NCBI RefSeq assembly: GCF_000483485.1
Contig: NZ_KI519609.1
Span: 559,079 to 623,078, forward strand
Length of the DNA: 64,000 nucleotides
Source: Thiomicrorhabdus chilensis DSM 12352
Lineage (GTDB): Bacteria > Pseudomonadota > Gammaproteobacteria > Thiomicrospirales > Thiomicrospiraceae
Direction: 5' to 3'
Part shown: piece by piece, positions 18,770-27,266 of the stretch
Layout of the letters: the number at the start of each line of letters is the position of its first letter
How positions within the stretch are numbered: position 1 is the stretch's first letter
The notes under the pieces: model-generated
The model's database searches: none
Told to the model about the DNA's origin: nothing
What the model saw: the letters and a program-made list of their open reading frames with translations, nothing else
Position numbers and translations under genes: made by a program

Positions 18770-20241
18770 ATACCGAGCTGGCTTTCGCGTTTGCACGCAC
18801 CAATGAAGTTGTAATGACGCCCTTGGAAGACGGTAAAGTGGGGGTGTTTTATACTCAGAAAACCCCGACCTCGGCTTTATTGGAGTTGCAGCGTAAAATT
18901 GAGCAGGTAGAGAAAGTTGAGCAAAGTGGAATTGTTTTTCAACAGTTAGACGAACAGACGTTCGAGCGTAAAATCCAGACAGCCTATGCCGGTAGCGGCC
19001 AGAGTTCTATTGAGACATTCGATGAGTTTGAAAGTGAGGATTTGGCCAGTGTGGTCGCTGAGTTAGGTGAGCCCGAAGATTTGCTTAACAGTGCCGATGA
19101 CGCTCCCGTGATAAAATTGCTTAATGCGATTTTGGCGGAGGCGATTCGTGCCAATGCTTCTGACATACATATCGAACCGTTTGAGACCCAGCTGCGCATC
19201 CGTTTCCGCATCGACGGACGTTTAAGCACGATGTTGGCCCCCAAGCCAGGTATCGGCAGCATGTTGGTGTCTCGTATAAAAGTTATGGCACGTTTGGATA
19301 TCGCCGAAAAACGCCTGCCGCAAGACGGACGTATTGCCCTAAAGCTAGGGGGGCGTGCGGTCGATTTGCGTGTCTCCACTATACCGTCCAGTTTTGGCGA
19401 AAGGGTGGTGTTACGATTGCTTGATAAAAGCGCAGGTCGTCTGAACCTGAATGAATTAGGCCTTGCGGAACCGATTTATGCCGGCATTCAGAAGTTACTG
19501 AATAAGCCGCACGGAATTTTTCTAGTAACGGGGCCCACCGGTTCTGGTAAAACCACGACGCTGTATGCAGGTTTAAGTCGTTTGAATGATACCCAGCGTA
19601 ACATTATGACGGTCGAAGACCCGGTGGAATACAATATTGATGGCATCAGCCAGACACAGGTCAACAGCAAAGCCAATATGACATTTGCGAAGGGACTTAG
19701 AGCAATTTTACGTCAAGATCCGGACGTGGTGATGATTGGTGAGATTCGAGATATCGAGACTGCAGAAATCGCGGTTCAGGCGTCATTGACCGGACACTTG
19801 GTTTTGTCTACCTTACATACCAATACGGCTGTAGGAGCCATCACCCGTTTGCGTGATATGGGGATTGAGCCATTTTTGCTATCATCAAGCTTGATTGGTG
19901 TTCTGGCTCAGCGTTTGGTCAGAAAATTGTGCCCGCACTGCAAGCAGGAGCATCATGCCGATGCGGCGGAATGCGAAACCTTAGGGGTTGATCAGGCCTT
20001 GATTTACCAGCATGTCGGTTGCGATTACTGTCAGCACACAGGCTACCAGGGACGTATGGGATTGTATGAGTTGGTCATGGTCGATGAAAAGGTACGTCAG
20101 ATGATTCATGAGGATGAATCCGAATTGGAGATTGAGCGTTATGTTCATAAGGATTCAAAATCTCTTGTACAGAGTGGATTGCAAAAGGTTCTGGCAGGCG
20201 AGACCTCTCTGGAAGAAGTCTTGCGAGTTACCCAGAATTAA
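18766..20241 (+). CDS. gspE: Type II secretion ATPase GspE
   Basis: The cytoplasmic hexameric ATPase that powers pseudopilus assembly. Its 491 residues contain Walker A (GPTGSGKTT), the Asp box, Walker B (DPDVVMIGEIRD) and the His box (LSTLHTNTAVGAITRL). A zinc-binding element with two CxxC pairs follows (CPHC and CDYC). The ATG overlaps the gspD stop (ATGA), so the two are translationally coupled. Length and motif order are standard. Confidence 0.97.
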   Translation: MNTELAFAFARTNEVVMTPLEDGKVGVFYTQKTPTSALLELQRKIEQVEKVEQSGIVFQQLDEQTFERKIQTAYAGSGQSSIETFDEFESEDLASVVAELGEPEDLLNSADDAPVIKLLNAILAEAIRANASDIHIEPFETQLRIRFRIDGRLSTMLAPKPGIGSMLVSRIKVMARLDIAEKRLPQDGRIALKLGGRAVDLRVSTIPSSFGERVVLRLLDKSAGRLNLNELGLAEPIYAGIQKLLNKPHGIFLVTGPTGSGKTTTLYAGLSRLNDTQRNIMTVEDPVEYNIDGISQTQVNSKANMTFAKGLRAILRQDPDVVMIGEIRDIETAEIAVQASLTGHLVLSTLHTNTAVGAITRLRDMGIEPFLLSSSLIGVLAQRLVRKLCPHCKQEHHADAAECETLGVDQALIYQHVGCDYCQHTGYQGRMGLYELVMVDEKVRQMIHEDESELEIERYVHKDSKSLVQSGLQKVLAGETSLEEVLRVTQN

Positions 20242-20278
20242 CTCTTTTTGAAGACAGATAGAGAGATAGAAATCGCCC

Positions 20279-21502
20279 ATGGCTGCATTTGAATACAAAG
20301 CGATGACCCCGACGGGGCAGATGAAGAAAGGCCTGATGGAGGGGGATTCTGAGCGTCAGGTTCGTCAAATGCTGCGTGAACAGAATTTGACTCCGGTGGA
20401 GCTGAAATCCATTGAGCAGAAAAAGAGCACTTCTAAAGGCGCATCAGTACAGTCCTTCTTCGCGCCGAAAATTCAAACTTCTGATTTGGCCTTAGCGACT
20501 CGTCAACTGTTTACCTTGTTGGATGCGGGCACGCCGTTGACGCAGGCGCTGCAATCGATTTCCCAACAGGCCGAATCCAAACTGATGCAGCGCTTTCTAG
20601 CGAATTTGCATAGCCGGGTTTCCGAAGGTTACTCTTTGGCGCAAGCTTTGGAAAAATCGAACTACCGTGTCGGTCAGGATTTTGTCGCCACCATTCGTGC
20701 CGGTGAGGAAAGTGGCCATTTGGATAAGGTCTTGTCGCGTTTGGCGGATGCGATTGAGCAGCGAGACCAGCTCAATAAAAAGATGAAAACCGCCCTGATC
20801 TATCCGATCTTGATGGTGGTGGTGGCGGTCATCATCGTGTTCTTTTTGATGATGTTTGTGGTGCCCAAAGTAGTCGGCGTCTTTGACAATATGAATCAGA
20901 CCCTGCCGCCGCTGACTCAGGGTTTGCTCAGTGTCAGCGAATTCATTCAGGCTCAATGGGGCTGGTTGCTGGCGCTGTTAGTATTGATTTGGCTGGGGTT
21001 CAAAATATTGATGAAACAACCCAAGTGGCGTTATAAAGTGCACCAGTTACTTATGCGCTTGCCTGCGGTCAAACGTTTTGTGATCTATTCGGCCACCGCC
21101 CGTTGGTCGCGAACCGTGGGTATGCTCTTGTCCAGCGGGGTCACGGCGACCGATGCTTTGAAGATTTCGGCGGAAGTCATGAATCTCGATCCGATGAAAC
21201 AGGCGGTCGAAAAGATGGTGGTGCAAGTCAAGGAAGGTAAAAAAATCAGTGTGGCGATGCAACAAGCGGGCTTCTTCCCGCTTTTGCTGCTCAATCTGGT
21301 ACAGACTGGAGAGGGCGGCGGTGAATTGGACAACATGTTGCTCAAAGGGGCGGTGCATTACGAACAGGCCGTTGAGAACGCCGCCAGTACCCTGGTGAGT
21401 GTTCTCGAGCCGATGCTGATTATTATCATGGGGGGCGTGGTGCTGACGATTGTGTTGGCCATCATGATGCCGATCTTTGAAATGAACCAGATGGTAGGTT
21501 AG
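20279..21502 (+). CDS. gspF: Type II secretion inner-membrane platform protein GspF
   Basis: 407 residues with two T2SSF domains and three hydrophobic spans (LIYPILMVVVAVIIVFFLMM, the stretch around WGWLLALLVLIWLGF, and MLIIIMGGVVLTIVLAIMM near the end). It contacts GspE and GspL and anchors the pseudopilus machine. N-terminal AFEYKAMTPTGQMKKG is diagnostic. It starts 37 nt after gspE; the ribosome-binding site is weak. Confidence 0.96.
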   Translation: MAAFEYKAMTPTGQMKKGLMEGDSERQVRQMLREQNLTPVELKSIEQKKSTSKGASVQSFFAPKIQTSDLALATRQLFTLLDAGTPLTQALQSISQQAESKLMQRFLANLHSRVSEGYSLAQALEKSNYRVGQDFVATIRAGEESGHLDKVLSRLADAIEQRDQLNKKMKTALIYPILMVVVAVIIVFFLMMFVVPKVVGVFDNMNQTLPPLTQGLLSVSEFIQAQWGWLLALLVLIWLGFKILMKQPKWRYKVHQLLMRLPAVKRFVIYSATARWSRTVGMLLSSGVTATDALKISAEVMNLDPMKQAVEKMVVQVKEGKKISVAMQQAGFFPLLLLNLVQTGEGGGELDNMLLKGAVHYEQAVENAASTLVSVLEPMLIIIMGGVVLTIVLAIMMPIFEMNQMVG

Positions 21503-21574
21503 GGCTTGGCAGCTGTTTTTGGGAAATATGCAGCGGCTGACCCGATTTTAAATTTAGAAAGTTAGGAGAGAAAT

Positions 21575-22024
21575 GTGACAAAACAGAATGCAGAAAAAAG
21601 CAGAATCGGACGCCAGTCGGGTTTTACCCTGATTGAGTTGATGGTCGTGGTGGTGATCCTTGCGGTATTGGCAGCCTTTGTCGCTCCCAAACTGATGGAA
21701 CGACCGGATGAGGCCCGAATCGTTAAGGCCAAACAGGACATCAGTGCCATCTCGTCTGCTTTGAAACTGTACAAGCTCGATAACTATGTGTATCCGACCA
21801 CCGATCAGGGAATTGAAGCGTTGGTGACGGAACCGACCGAAGAGCCTCTACCGAAACATTGGAAAGCCTATTTGGAGCAGATGCCGATGGACCCGTGGGG
21901 CAACCCTTATCTTTACATTAGCCCTGGTGAGCATGGAGACTTTGACCTGTATACTTATGGTGCAGATGCACAGGAAGGTGGAGAAGGTGTGAATGCGACC
22001 ATCGGTAACTGGAATATCCAGTAA
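21575..22024 (+). CDS. gspG: Major pseudopilin GspG
   Basis: 149 residues beginning with a prepilin leader cut at G/F in SGFTLIELMVVVVILAVLAA, followed by the typical GspG calcium-binding C-terminal region (MDPWGNPYLYISPGEHGDFD). It polymerises into the pseudopilus that pushes substrates through GspD. The start is a GTG at 21575 with AGGAG about 6 nt upstream. The prepilin peptidase GspO that would process it is not in the window. Confidence 0.96.
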   Translation: MTKQNAEKSRIGRQSGFTLIELMVVVVILAVLAAFVAPKLMERPDEARIVKAKQDISAISSALKLYKLDNYVYPTTDQGIEALVTEPTEEPLPKHWKAYLEQMPMDPWGNPYLYISPGEHGDFDLYTYGADAQEGGEGVNATIGNWNIQ

Positions 22025-22050
22025 TCCATTCAAATCACATTGACTTGAAT

Positions 22051-22572
22051 ATGCACACTCGAGCCACCGCCCAATCCGGATTCACCTTGATTGAATTGAT
22101 GGTGGTGGTGGTGATTATGGCGGTGGTGGTATCGGTAGGCATGATGTCGCTGGGTTCGAACGAGCAGGCCACCTTGAGAGCACAGGATCGCAGCGTAAAA
22201 AGCCTTTTGATGGCGGTTCGCGATCAAGCCGCACTTAAGCAGCGACTCTATCTGGTTGGAGTCGACGAAACCGGGCTCACCACCTTTTCACAAACGCGCG
22301 GCGAATGGCTGGTGGATGAAAAAATAAACCTGCTGAAGTGGCCGGAAAGTTTGCTGGTGGAATGGAAAATCGATAATCAAACCTTTGTTCAGCAGCAGAG
22401 TTTGCCGCAGGAAGGTTGGGTGTTTTGGCCAAGTGGAGATGTTTTGGCCGGATCGATTATATTGAGGAATTTGGATAATCAATCCTTCGATCGTGGTCAA
22501 GAGACGACCGAGTATATAATTCGATGGAACGGATTGTTGCAATTTGAAAAAGAGTCGGATGATGCCCTTTAA
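22051..22572 (+). CDS. gspH: Minor pseudopilin GspH
   Basis: 174 residues with a prepilin leader (QSGFTLIELMVVVVIMAVVV) and a GspH/FimT-like beta-rich domain. GspH is a tip-proximal minor pseudopilin. I use the ATG at 22051; a TTG two codons upstream is also in frame. No clear ribosome-binding site is visible, and the gene is spaced 26 nt behind gspG, so it is probably read through coupling. It overlaps gspI by 14 nt. Confidence 0.88.
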   Translation: MHTRATAQSGFTLIELMVVVVIMAVVVSVGMMSLGSNEQATLRAQDRSVKSLLMAVRDQAALKQRLYLVGVDETGLTTFSQTRGEWLVDEKINLLKWPESLLVEWKIDNQTFVQQQSLPQEGWVFWPSGDVLAGSIILRNLDNQSFDRGQETTEYIIRWNGLLQFEKESDDAL

Positions 22573-22957
22573 AATGAACAGGCCTGCCGGTTTTTCCCGT
22601 AAAAACAAGGCGCAAGCCGGATTTACCTTGATTGAGGTGATGGTGGCACTGGCGGTGGTTTCCATTGCTTTGGCGGCTCTGTCGAGAGCGATGGGATTAA
22701 CGGTGAGTAACCACAGCGCTTTGGATGAACGCATCATTGCCACCTGGGTGGCGGAAGACGAGTTGGTGAAAATGCAGGTGATGCCTGACAGTCGGGAAGA
22801 GGCCAAGCAGGAGGTCATGATGCTTAACCGTAGCTGGACGACCGAATTGAGCACCGAGGATACGATGATACCAGACATCAAAAAAGCCACCCTGTCCGTC
22901 ATGCCGACCGGCCAGGAAAAACCCGTCGCCAGTTTGGTGACGGTGGTTGGCCCATAG
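22559..22957 (+). CDS. gspI: Minor pseudopilin GspI
   Basis: About 132 residues, with prepilin motif QAGFTLIEVMVALAVVSIAL and the short GspI globular part (WVAEDELVKMQVMPDSR). It initiates the pseudopilus tip with GspJ and GspK. The exact start is open: ATG at 22559, 22562 and 22574 are all possible, and each overlaps or abuts the gspH stop. One CAGGCCTG palindrome falls inside its first codons (22579). Confidence 0.9.
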   Translation: MMPFKMNRPAGFSRKNKAQAGFTLIEVMVALAVVSIALAALSRAMGLTVSNHSALDERIIATWVAEDELVKMQVMPDSREEAKQEVMMLNRSWTTELSTEDTMIPDIKKATLSVMPTGQEKPVASLVTVVGP

Positions 22958-22960
22958 GGT

Positions 22961-23704
22961 TTGGTGGTGACTATTCAATCGTCGCTTGACCAGTTGGAGT
23001 CCTCGGAGCGAGCAGCTCGAATGCTTCAGGTCAGGCCCGATGGTTTGCGCAGCACGCAGTCGGGTTTTACGCTGATCGAACTTTTGATTGCCTTGGCGAT
23101 TTCTGCGGTGATTGCGGTGCTGGGTTATCAGGCGGTCAGCAGCGTGGTCAGCGTGCAGACTCGCACTGAAGCCCATGCGGCCGAGATGGAGCAGTTGCAG
23201 CGTGCGGTCTGGTGGATGGAGCAGGATTTGATACAGCTGGCACCACGCACCATTCAGGATAGTTTGGGAGCCGTTTTGCCGGCTTTTCAGTATCGCGACG
23301 ATCTGGGCTTGGAGTTTACTCGTATTGCTGAATTTCCAACGCCTTACGGTATGGGAGGATTGCTGCGCGTGGCCTACCAGTTGGACGATGGCATTCTCTA
23401 TCGTCTGGTGTGGCCGGTACTGGATCGGGCACCGGATACCCAGCCGACACGTTTGCCTGTTCTCGAAGGTGTTCAGGCTTTTGAAATTCAGTTGCTAAAT
23501 GCACGTAATGAATATGTGACCAGTTGGCCTAACGAACAACAAACCTTGACCGATTTGCCAAGGCTGACGAAAGTTCGCCTGGAGATTGAAGGCATGGGTG
23601 AGATGACGCGACTGTTTATGGGAGCTGAAATGGAAACTGTGCCTCAGGCTGCGATGACCGAGACCGGGGATGCTGGAGAAATAGAAGGGGTTCCGGTGCA
23701 GTGA
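22961..23704 (+). CDS. gspJ: Minor pseudopilin GspJ
   Basis: Prepilin motif QSGFTLIELLIALAISAVIA and a GspJ globular domain (WWMEQDLIQLAPRTIQD). It forms the tip complex with GspI and GspK. The frame opens with a non-ATG start at 22961, which would give an unusually long leader of about 34 residues; an ATG at 23021 gives a leader of usual length and may be the true start. Its stop overlaps the gspK start by 4 nt. Confidence 0.9.
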   Translation: MVVTIQSSLDQLESSERAARMLQVRPDGLRSTQSGFTLIELLIALAISAVIAVLGYQAVSSVVSVQTRTEAHAAEMEQLQRAVWWMEQDLIQLAPRTIQDSLGAVLPAFQYRDDLGLEFTRIAEFPTPYGMGGLLRVAYQLDDGILYRLVWPVLDRAPDTQPTRLPVLEGVQAFEIQLLNARNEYVTSWPNEQQTLTDLPRLTKVRLEIEGMGEMTRLFMGAEMETVPQAAMTETGDAGEIEGVPVQ

Positions 23705-24717
23705 AACGAGATAGGCTCAGAGAGCCCGGCTATGATTGTTTAGAGGTTAAAGCACCATCAACACAGGATGGCTTTGCGTTGCTGACGGTGATGTTGATTG
23801 TGGCTTTGGTGGCGATTTTGTCCGGGCAATTGATTTACCAGCAACATCTTACCCTGAACCGCAGCGCCAACATGCTTCATCAGGCTCAATCTTTAGCCGT
23901 TGCGTGGGGCTTGGAAGGTTGGGTCAAGCAGGGACTGCAGCTGGACGCCAAAAACAATCAGATCGACCATCTACAAGAGATGTGGGCTCAGCCGATGCTC
24001 AGTGTGCCTTTTGAAGGGGGAGAGATTTCCGGACAGTTATACGATTTGCAGGGGCGTCTGAATCTCAATAATGTTCAAGATAGCGACCAGGCTAAACGTG
24101 AGCTTTGGCAAGCCATTATCGATCGTTGGGCTTTGCTGGTTGGCTTTGAGGTGCCGCTGGCGGAGGTTTTGACCGACTGGGTCGATGCCGATAACGAACG
24201 TCTGCCAGGCGGTGCAGAAAGCGATGCTTACTTGCTGATGCAACCGCCTTATCGTGCCGCCAACCAGTCACTGGTGATGCTTGAAGAGTTGAAGAACCTG
24301 CAAGGCCTGCAGAAGATCGAATACGAGGTTTGGCAGCGGGTTAAATCTTCGGCAACGGTTTTGCCTGGAGTGACGGCGGTCAATGTCAACACCGCACAAA
24401 AAGAGGTGTTGATGGCGCTTGCAGACTGGATGAATGAAAGCCTGGTGGATGCCTGGATTAAGCAGCGTAAGGAAACCCCGGCGGAATCGGTGGAAGCTTT
24501 TCGCGTGTTTGTCGGGCAACAGACGGGTATGGAGTCGGCTGAACTCAACGAATCTTTGCCAGAATGGCTGCTGAGCGTCAGCAGTGATTATTTTTTATTG
24601 GTCGGCCAAGTCAATTATGGTGAGTCCCTACAGGGTTTGTCGGCGATATTTTATCGTCAGGATCAAAACCAGGTTAACTTAGTACAAAGGTGGTTAAGTG
24701 TTGCAGAAACACCCTGA
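23701..24717 (+). CDS. gspK: Minor pseudopilin GspK
   Basis: 338 residues, the large tip pseudopilin. The leader precedes DGFALLTVMLIVALVAILSG, where the usual glutamate at +5 is missing, as is normal for GspK. The globular part has the GspK signature LYDLQGRLNLNN and a helix-hairpin-helix-like insert (VNVNTAQKEVLMALADW). The start is GTG in a GTGA overlap with the gspJ stop. Confidence 0.94.
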   Translation: MKRDRLREPGYDCLEVKAPSTQDGFALLTVMLIVALVAILSGQLIYQQHLTLNRSANMLHQAQSLAVAWGLEGWVKQGLQLDAKNNQIDHLQEMWAQPMLSVPFEGGEISGQLYDLQGRLNLNNVQDSDQAKRELWQAIIDRWALLVGFEVPLAEVLTDWVDADNERLPGGAESDAYLLMQPPYRAANQSLVMLEELKNLQGLQKIEYEVWQRVKSSATVLPGVTAVNVNTAQKEVLMALADWMNESLVDAWIKQRKETPAESVEAFRVFVGQQTGMESAELNESLPEWLLSVSSDYFLLVGQVNYGESLQGLSAIFYRQDQNQVNLVQRWLSVAETP

Positions 24718-25993
24718 AACAAATGGCTTGCAGTCACAAGGCGAGTCACCCAAACAAGCGGTAGCGCAGACGCTTCACGTTTTGCAGGCCCAATTTGACT
24801 TGAGCGGAAAACTGCTGTTCGAAACTCAGCCGGGTATCTGGGATGAGGCCGCTTTATGGCTCCAGTCGCATGACCGGAACGAAGAGCGCGATCAGGTTAA
24901 ACGTGCTTTGAAAGCGCTTTCGGTGGTGTGGGTGCCGTCCGAGCAAATCACGCTGGTTGAGCGTTTTGTACCGGGCAAACGCCGGGCGGATTGGCAAAGC
25001 GCTTTGCCTTTCGCTTTGGAAGAGTCGCTTGCCGAACCGGTTGAAACCTTGCATTTTGTGCCGCTAAACCGCAATGCCGAAGGTCTGGTGTCGGTGGCGA
25101 TTGTGACGCTTGAACGCATGCGCATGTGGCATGAACAATTGCAGCAGATTGGATTAGTACAGGCATTTTTGGTGGCGGACTGTTTTCGCATTCCGCCTGC
25201 GCAACAGGCGACGGATTTGGAGCAGGCACCGGATAATGGCCATGCCGTCGAAAACCAAAACCAGCAGGCCTGGTCTGTTTTTCAGCAAAGTGAGCAGCGT
25301 ATTTTGGTTCGCAGTGGTGAATATCTTGGATTTGCGGCGAGCCCACAATGGTTCGAACAAATGAAACAGTTGAGCAGTCAGCAACAGGGAGATGTTAAGA
25401 TCTTGCCCGTTGATGCGAGTCAGCTGTCAGGCACTTGCGTACTCAGTCAGTCGGTTACGCGTAATCCTTGCGCAGCCTTGAACCTGCTGACCGGTGAATT
25501 CCAAATCAAATCCCAAAGTTCGGCCTATTGGAAGCTCTGGCAATGGCCGGCTGTGGCTCTGTTGGCCTTGGTCGTGGTGTATCTGTTAGGAACATTTATG
25601 CAAACGCAGCAACACCGAGAACAGGCGCTAGCCTATCAGAAACAGACCGAAAGACTTTTTAAAGAGCGCTTTCCGGATGTGAAGCGCATCATCAACATCC
25701 GCGCTCAAGCCAAAAGTGGCTTTCAGCAAAGTGGTGGCTTGTCCGCCAGCATCGGGCCGGGGCAATTAGCAAAAAAACTGGAAACGGCGTTTGCTCAATA
25801 TGACAAAGTGCAGATTCTACGTCTCGATTGGCGCGCATCCAGCCGCCAATTGTCAATTCAGATGCAGGCCCCTCAAGTGAATGATTTACAAAATTTGGCG
25901 CAGGCCGTCAGTGCCATTCAAAGCAGTGAGCTCAAAGTCAAAAACGTCTCGCAAACCCAGGCGGAAGGAGTCTTGTATGTGGATGCAAATTAA
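24698..25993 (+). CDS. gspL: Type II secretion protein GspL
   Basis: 431 residues. The N-terminal half is the cytoplasmic actin-like domain that binds GspE (RADWQSALPFALEESLAEPV), followed by one membrane span (WPAVALLALVVVYLLGTFM, about residues 285-303) and a periplasmic ferredoxin-like domain. It uses a GTG start and overlaps gspK by 20 nt. Confidence 0.94.
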   Translation: MLQKHPETNGLQSQGESPKQAVAQTLHVLQAQFDLSGKLLFETQPGIWDEAALWLQSHDRNEERDQVKRALKALSVVWVPSEQITLVERFVPGKRRADWQSALPFALEESLAEPVETLHFVPLNRNAEGLVSVAIVTLERMRMWHEQLQQIGLVQAFLVADCFRIPPAQQATDLEQAPDNGHAVENQNQQAWSVFQQSEQRILVRSGEYLGFAASPQWFEQMKQLSSQQQGDVKILPVDASQLSGTCVLSQSVTRNPCAALNLLTGEFQIKSQSSAYWKLWQWPAVALLALVVVYLLGTFMQTQQHREQALAYQKQTERLFKERFPDVKRIINIRAQAKSGFQQSGGLSASIGPGQLAKKLETAFAQYDKVQILRLDWRASSRQLSIQMQAPQVNDLQNLAQAVSAIQSSELKVKNVSQTQAEGVLYVDAN

Positions 25994-26465
25994 GCAGGCC
26001 TGGTCGCAATTGGCGCAACGTGAACAGCAGATGCTGCTGGCTCTGGGCGTGTTTCTGGTCGGGGTTTTGCTCTATTTGATGATCTGGTCGCCGATTCATT
26101 CCGGCTATACACAAGCCAAACAGTTTGAACAAAAAAGCCTTGCGGATTGGCAATGGCTCAGCGAACAAGTGAAGAAATATCCCATGCAACAAAGCGGCCA
26201 GCAGACTTTGCAGTTTGCCTCGCAATCGCAGTTGATGGGCAGCATTCAGAAAACCCTGCGCGATGAAAACCTGCTGGGGTTCATGCAAAGTATTACTCCC
26301 AGCGCCAAGGCCATCAAAGTCAGTTTTAACGAAGTCCCAGCTCCGCGCTTTTTCCGCTGGTTGTCTTCATTGGAAAAACAAGGGCTGGTGAGCAGTCAGT
26401 TGCAGGTGAGTCCGGTTAAGACCGGGATTATTCAAGTCAGTGTCAGTTTTGAGGTGGTTAACTGA
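25977..26465 (+). CDS. gspM: Type II secretion protein GspM
   Basis: 162 residues, one N-terminal membrane span (LLALGVFLVGVLLYLMIWSP) and a small periplasmic domain that pairs with GspL. The ATG at 25977 follows AAGGAG by 7 nt inside the last codons of gspL. A longer frame reaching back to 25881 would overlap gspL by more than 100 nt and is rejected. Confidence 0.93.
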   Translation: MWMQIKQAWSQLAQREQQMLLALGVFLVGVLLYLMIWSPIHSGYTQAKQFEQKSLADWQWLSEQVKKYPMQQSGQQTLQFASQSQLMGSIQKTLRDENLLGFMQSITPSAKAIKVSFNEVPAPRFFRWLSSLEKQGLVSSQLQVSPVKTGIIQVSVSFEVVN

Positions 26466-27265
26466 TGCCAGCGAAACCTCTTTTTATTTCCAAGCTGTGG
26501 CTAGCTCTGGCATTTGTAGCCGTTATGTTGATCTCTTTTGTCTATCATCTTCCGGCAAGCTGGGCTTTGCAGCAATTGCCTGCGCAAGCCAAGCAGCAAC
26601 TTGAACAAAAAATGTTTATCAGTGAAGTCCAAGGCAGTCTCTGGAACGGGCAGTTGTCGCTTGGTCTGAATCAGGCGAAACAGAATGTCCCATTGGGCAC
26701 TTTTAGTTGGCAACTCAATCCTTGGGCCTTGTTGGCGATGAACCTTAATGCGGACATGCAGATGGTTCCCGTTGAGGGAGCCGGCGGGCTTGACTGGCAG
26801 CTGTCGACCGGTTTGCTCAATCAACAGAATGTTGAGTTGACCGATTTGAATGGAGAATTGGATCTGCGCAACTTGCAAGCGCTTTTGCCGGCGGGAATCC
26901 AAAACCTGGGTGAGTTGAAAGGCCAGTTGAGTTTCCAGCAAATTAACCTGGCCTGGGACACTCAGTTACGCTGGGCCACTCAATTGTCGGGAGACGTGAA
27001 GGTGGCGCAACTGGACGTGATGGGCGCACAGATTCCGCACTTGAGTTTGACCCCTAGCTTGAAAGACAAACAGGTTCAGGTGGCCGCCCAGGGCGGTGAT
27101 AAAGCATGGCAGCTTAAAGGTTCGAGCCTGTTGAATGCCAAGAGTTTTCAGCATAACTTCACAATCAAGGCAGATGGGGCCAACAATATGCCGCCTTGGG
27201 TTGACTTGGTAATGCGCAAAAAGACGCCAACCTTGGCGACGTTCAATCAAAAAGGACGCTGGTAA
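26465..27265 (+). CDS. gspN: Type II secretion protein GspN
   Basis: 266 residues with an N-terminal membrane span (WLALAFVAVMLISFVYHLP) and the AsmA-like GspN domain (VQGSLWNGQLSLGLNQAKQN). GspN is present in only some T2SS and is often dispensable. Its ATG overlaps the gspM stop by 1 nt, and the next gene, a protease, starts 1 nt after its stop. Confidence 0.92.
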   Translation: MPAKPLFISKLWLALAFVAVMLISFVYHLPASWALQQLPAQAKQQLEQKMFISEVQGSLWNGQLSLGLNQAKQNVPLGTFSWQLNPWALLAMNLNADMQMVPVEGAGGLDWQLSTGLLNQQNVELTDLNGELDLRNLQALLPAGIQNLGELKGQLSFQQINLAWDTQLRWATQLSGDVKVAQLDVMGAQIPHLSLTPSLKDKQVQVAAQGGDKAWQLKGSSLLNAKSFQHNFTIKADGANNMPPWVDLVMRKKTPTLATFNQKGRW

Positions 27266-27266
27266 G

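Noticed and set aside
25881..25976. Upstream extension of gspM
   Set aside because: Would overlap gspL by more than 100 nt; the ATG at 25977 has a good AAGGAG site and gives a normal membrane anchor.
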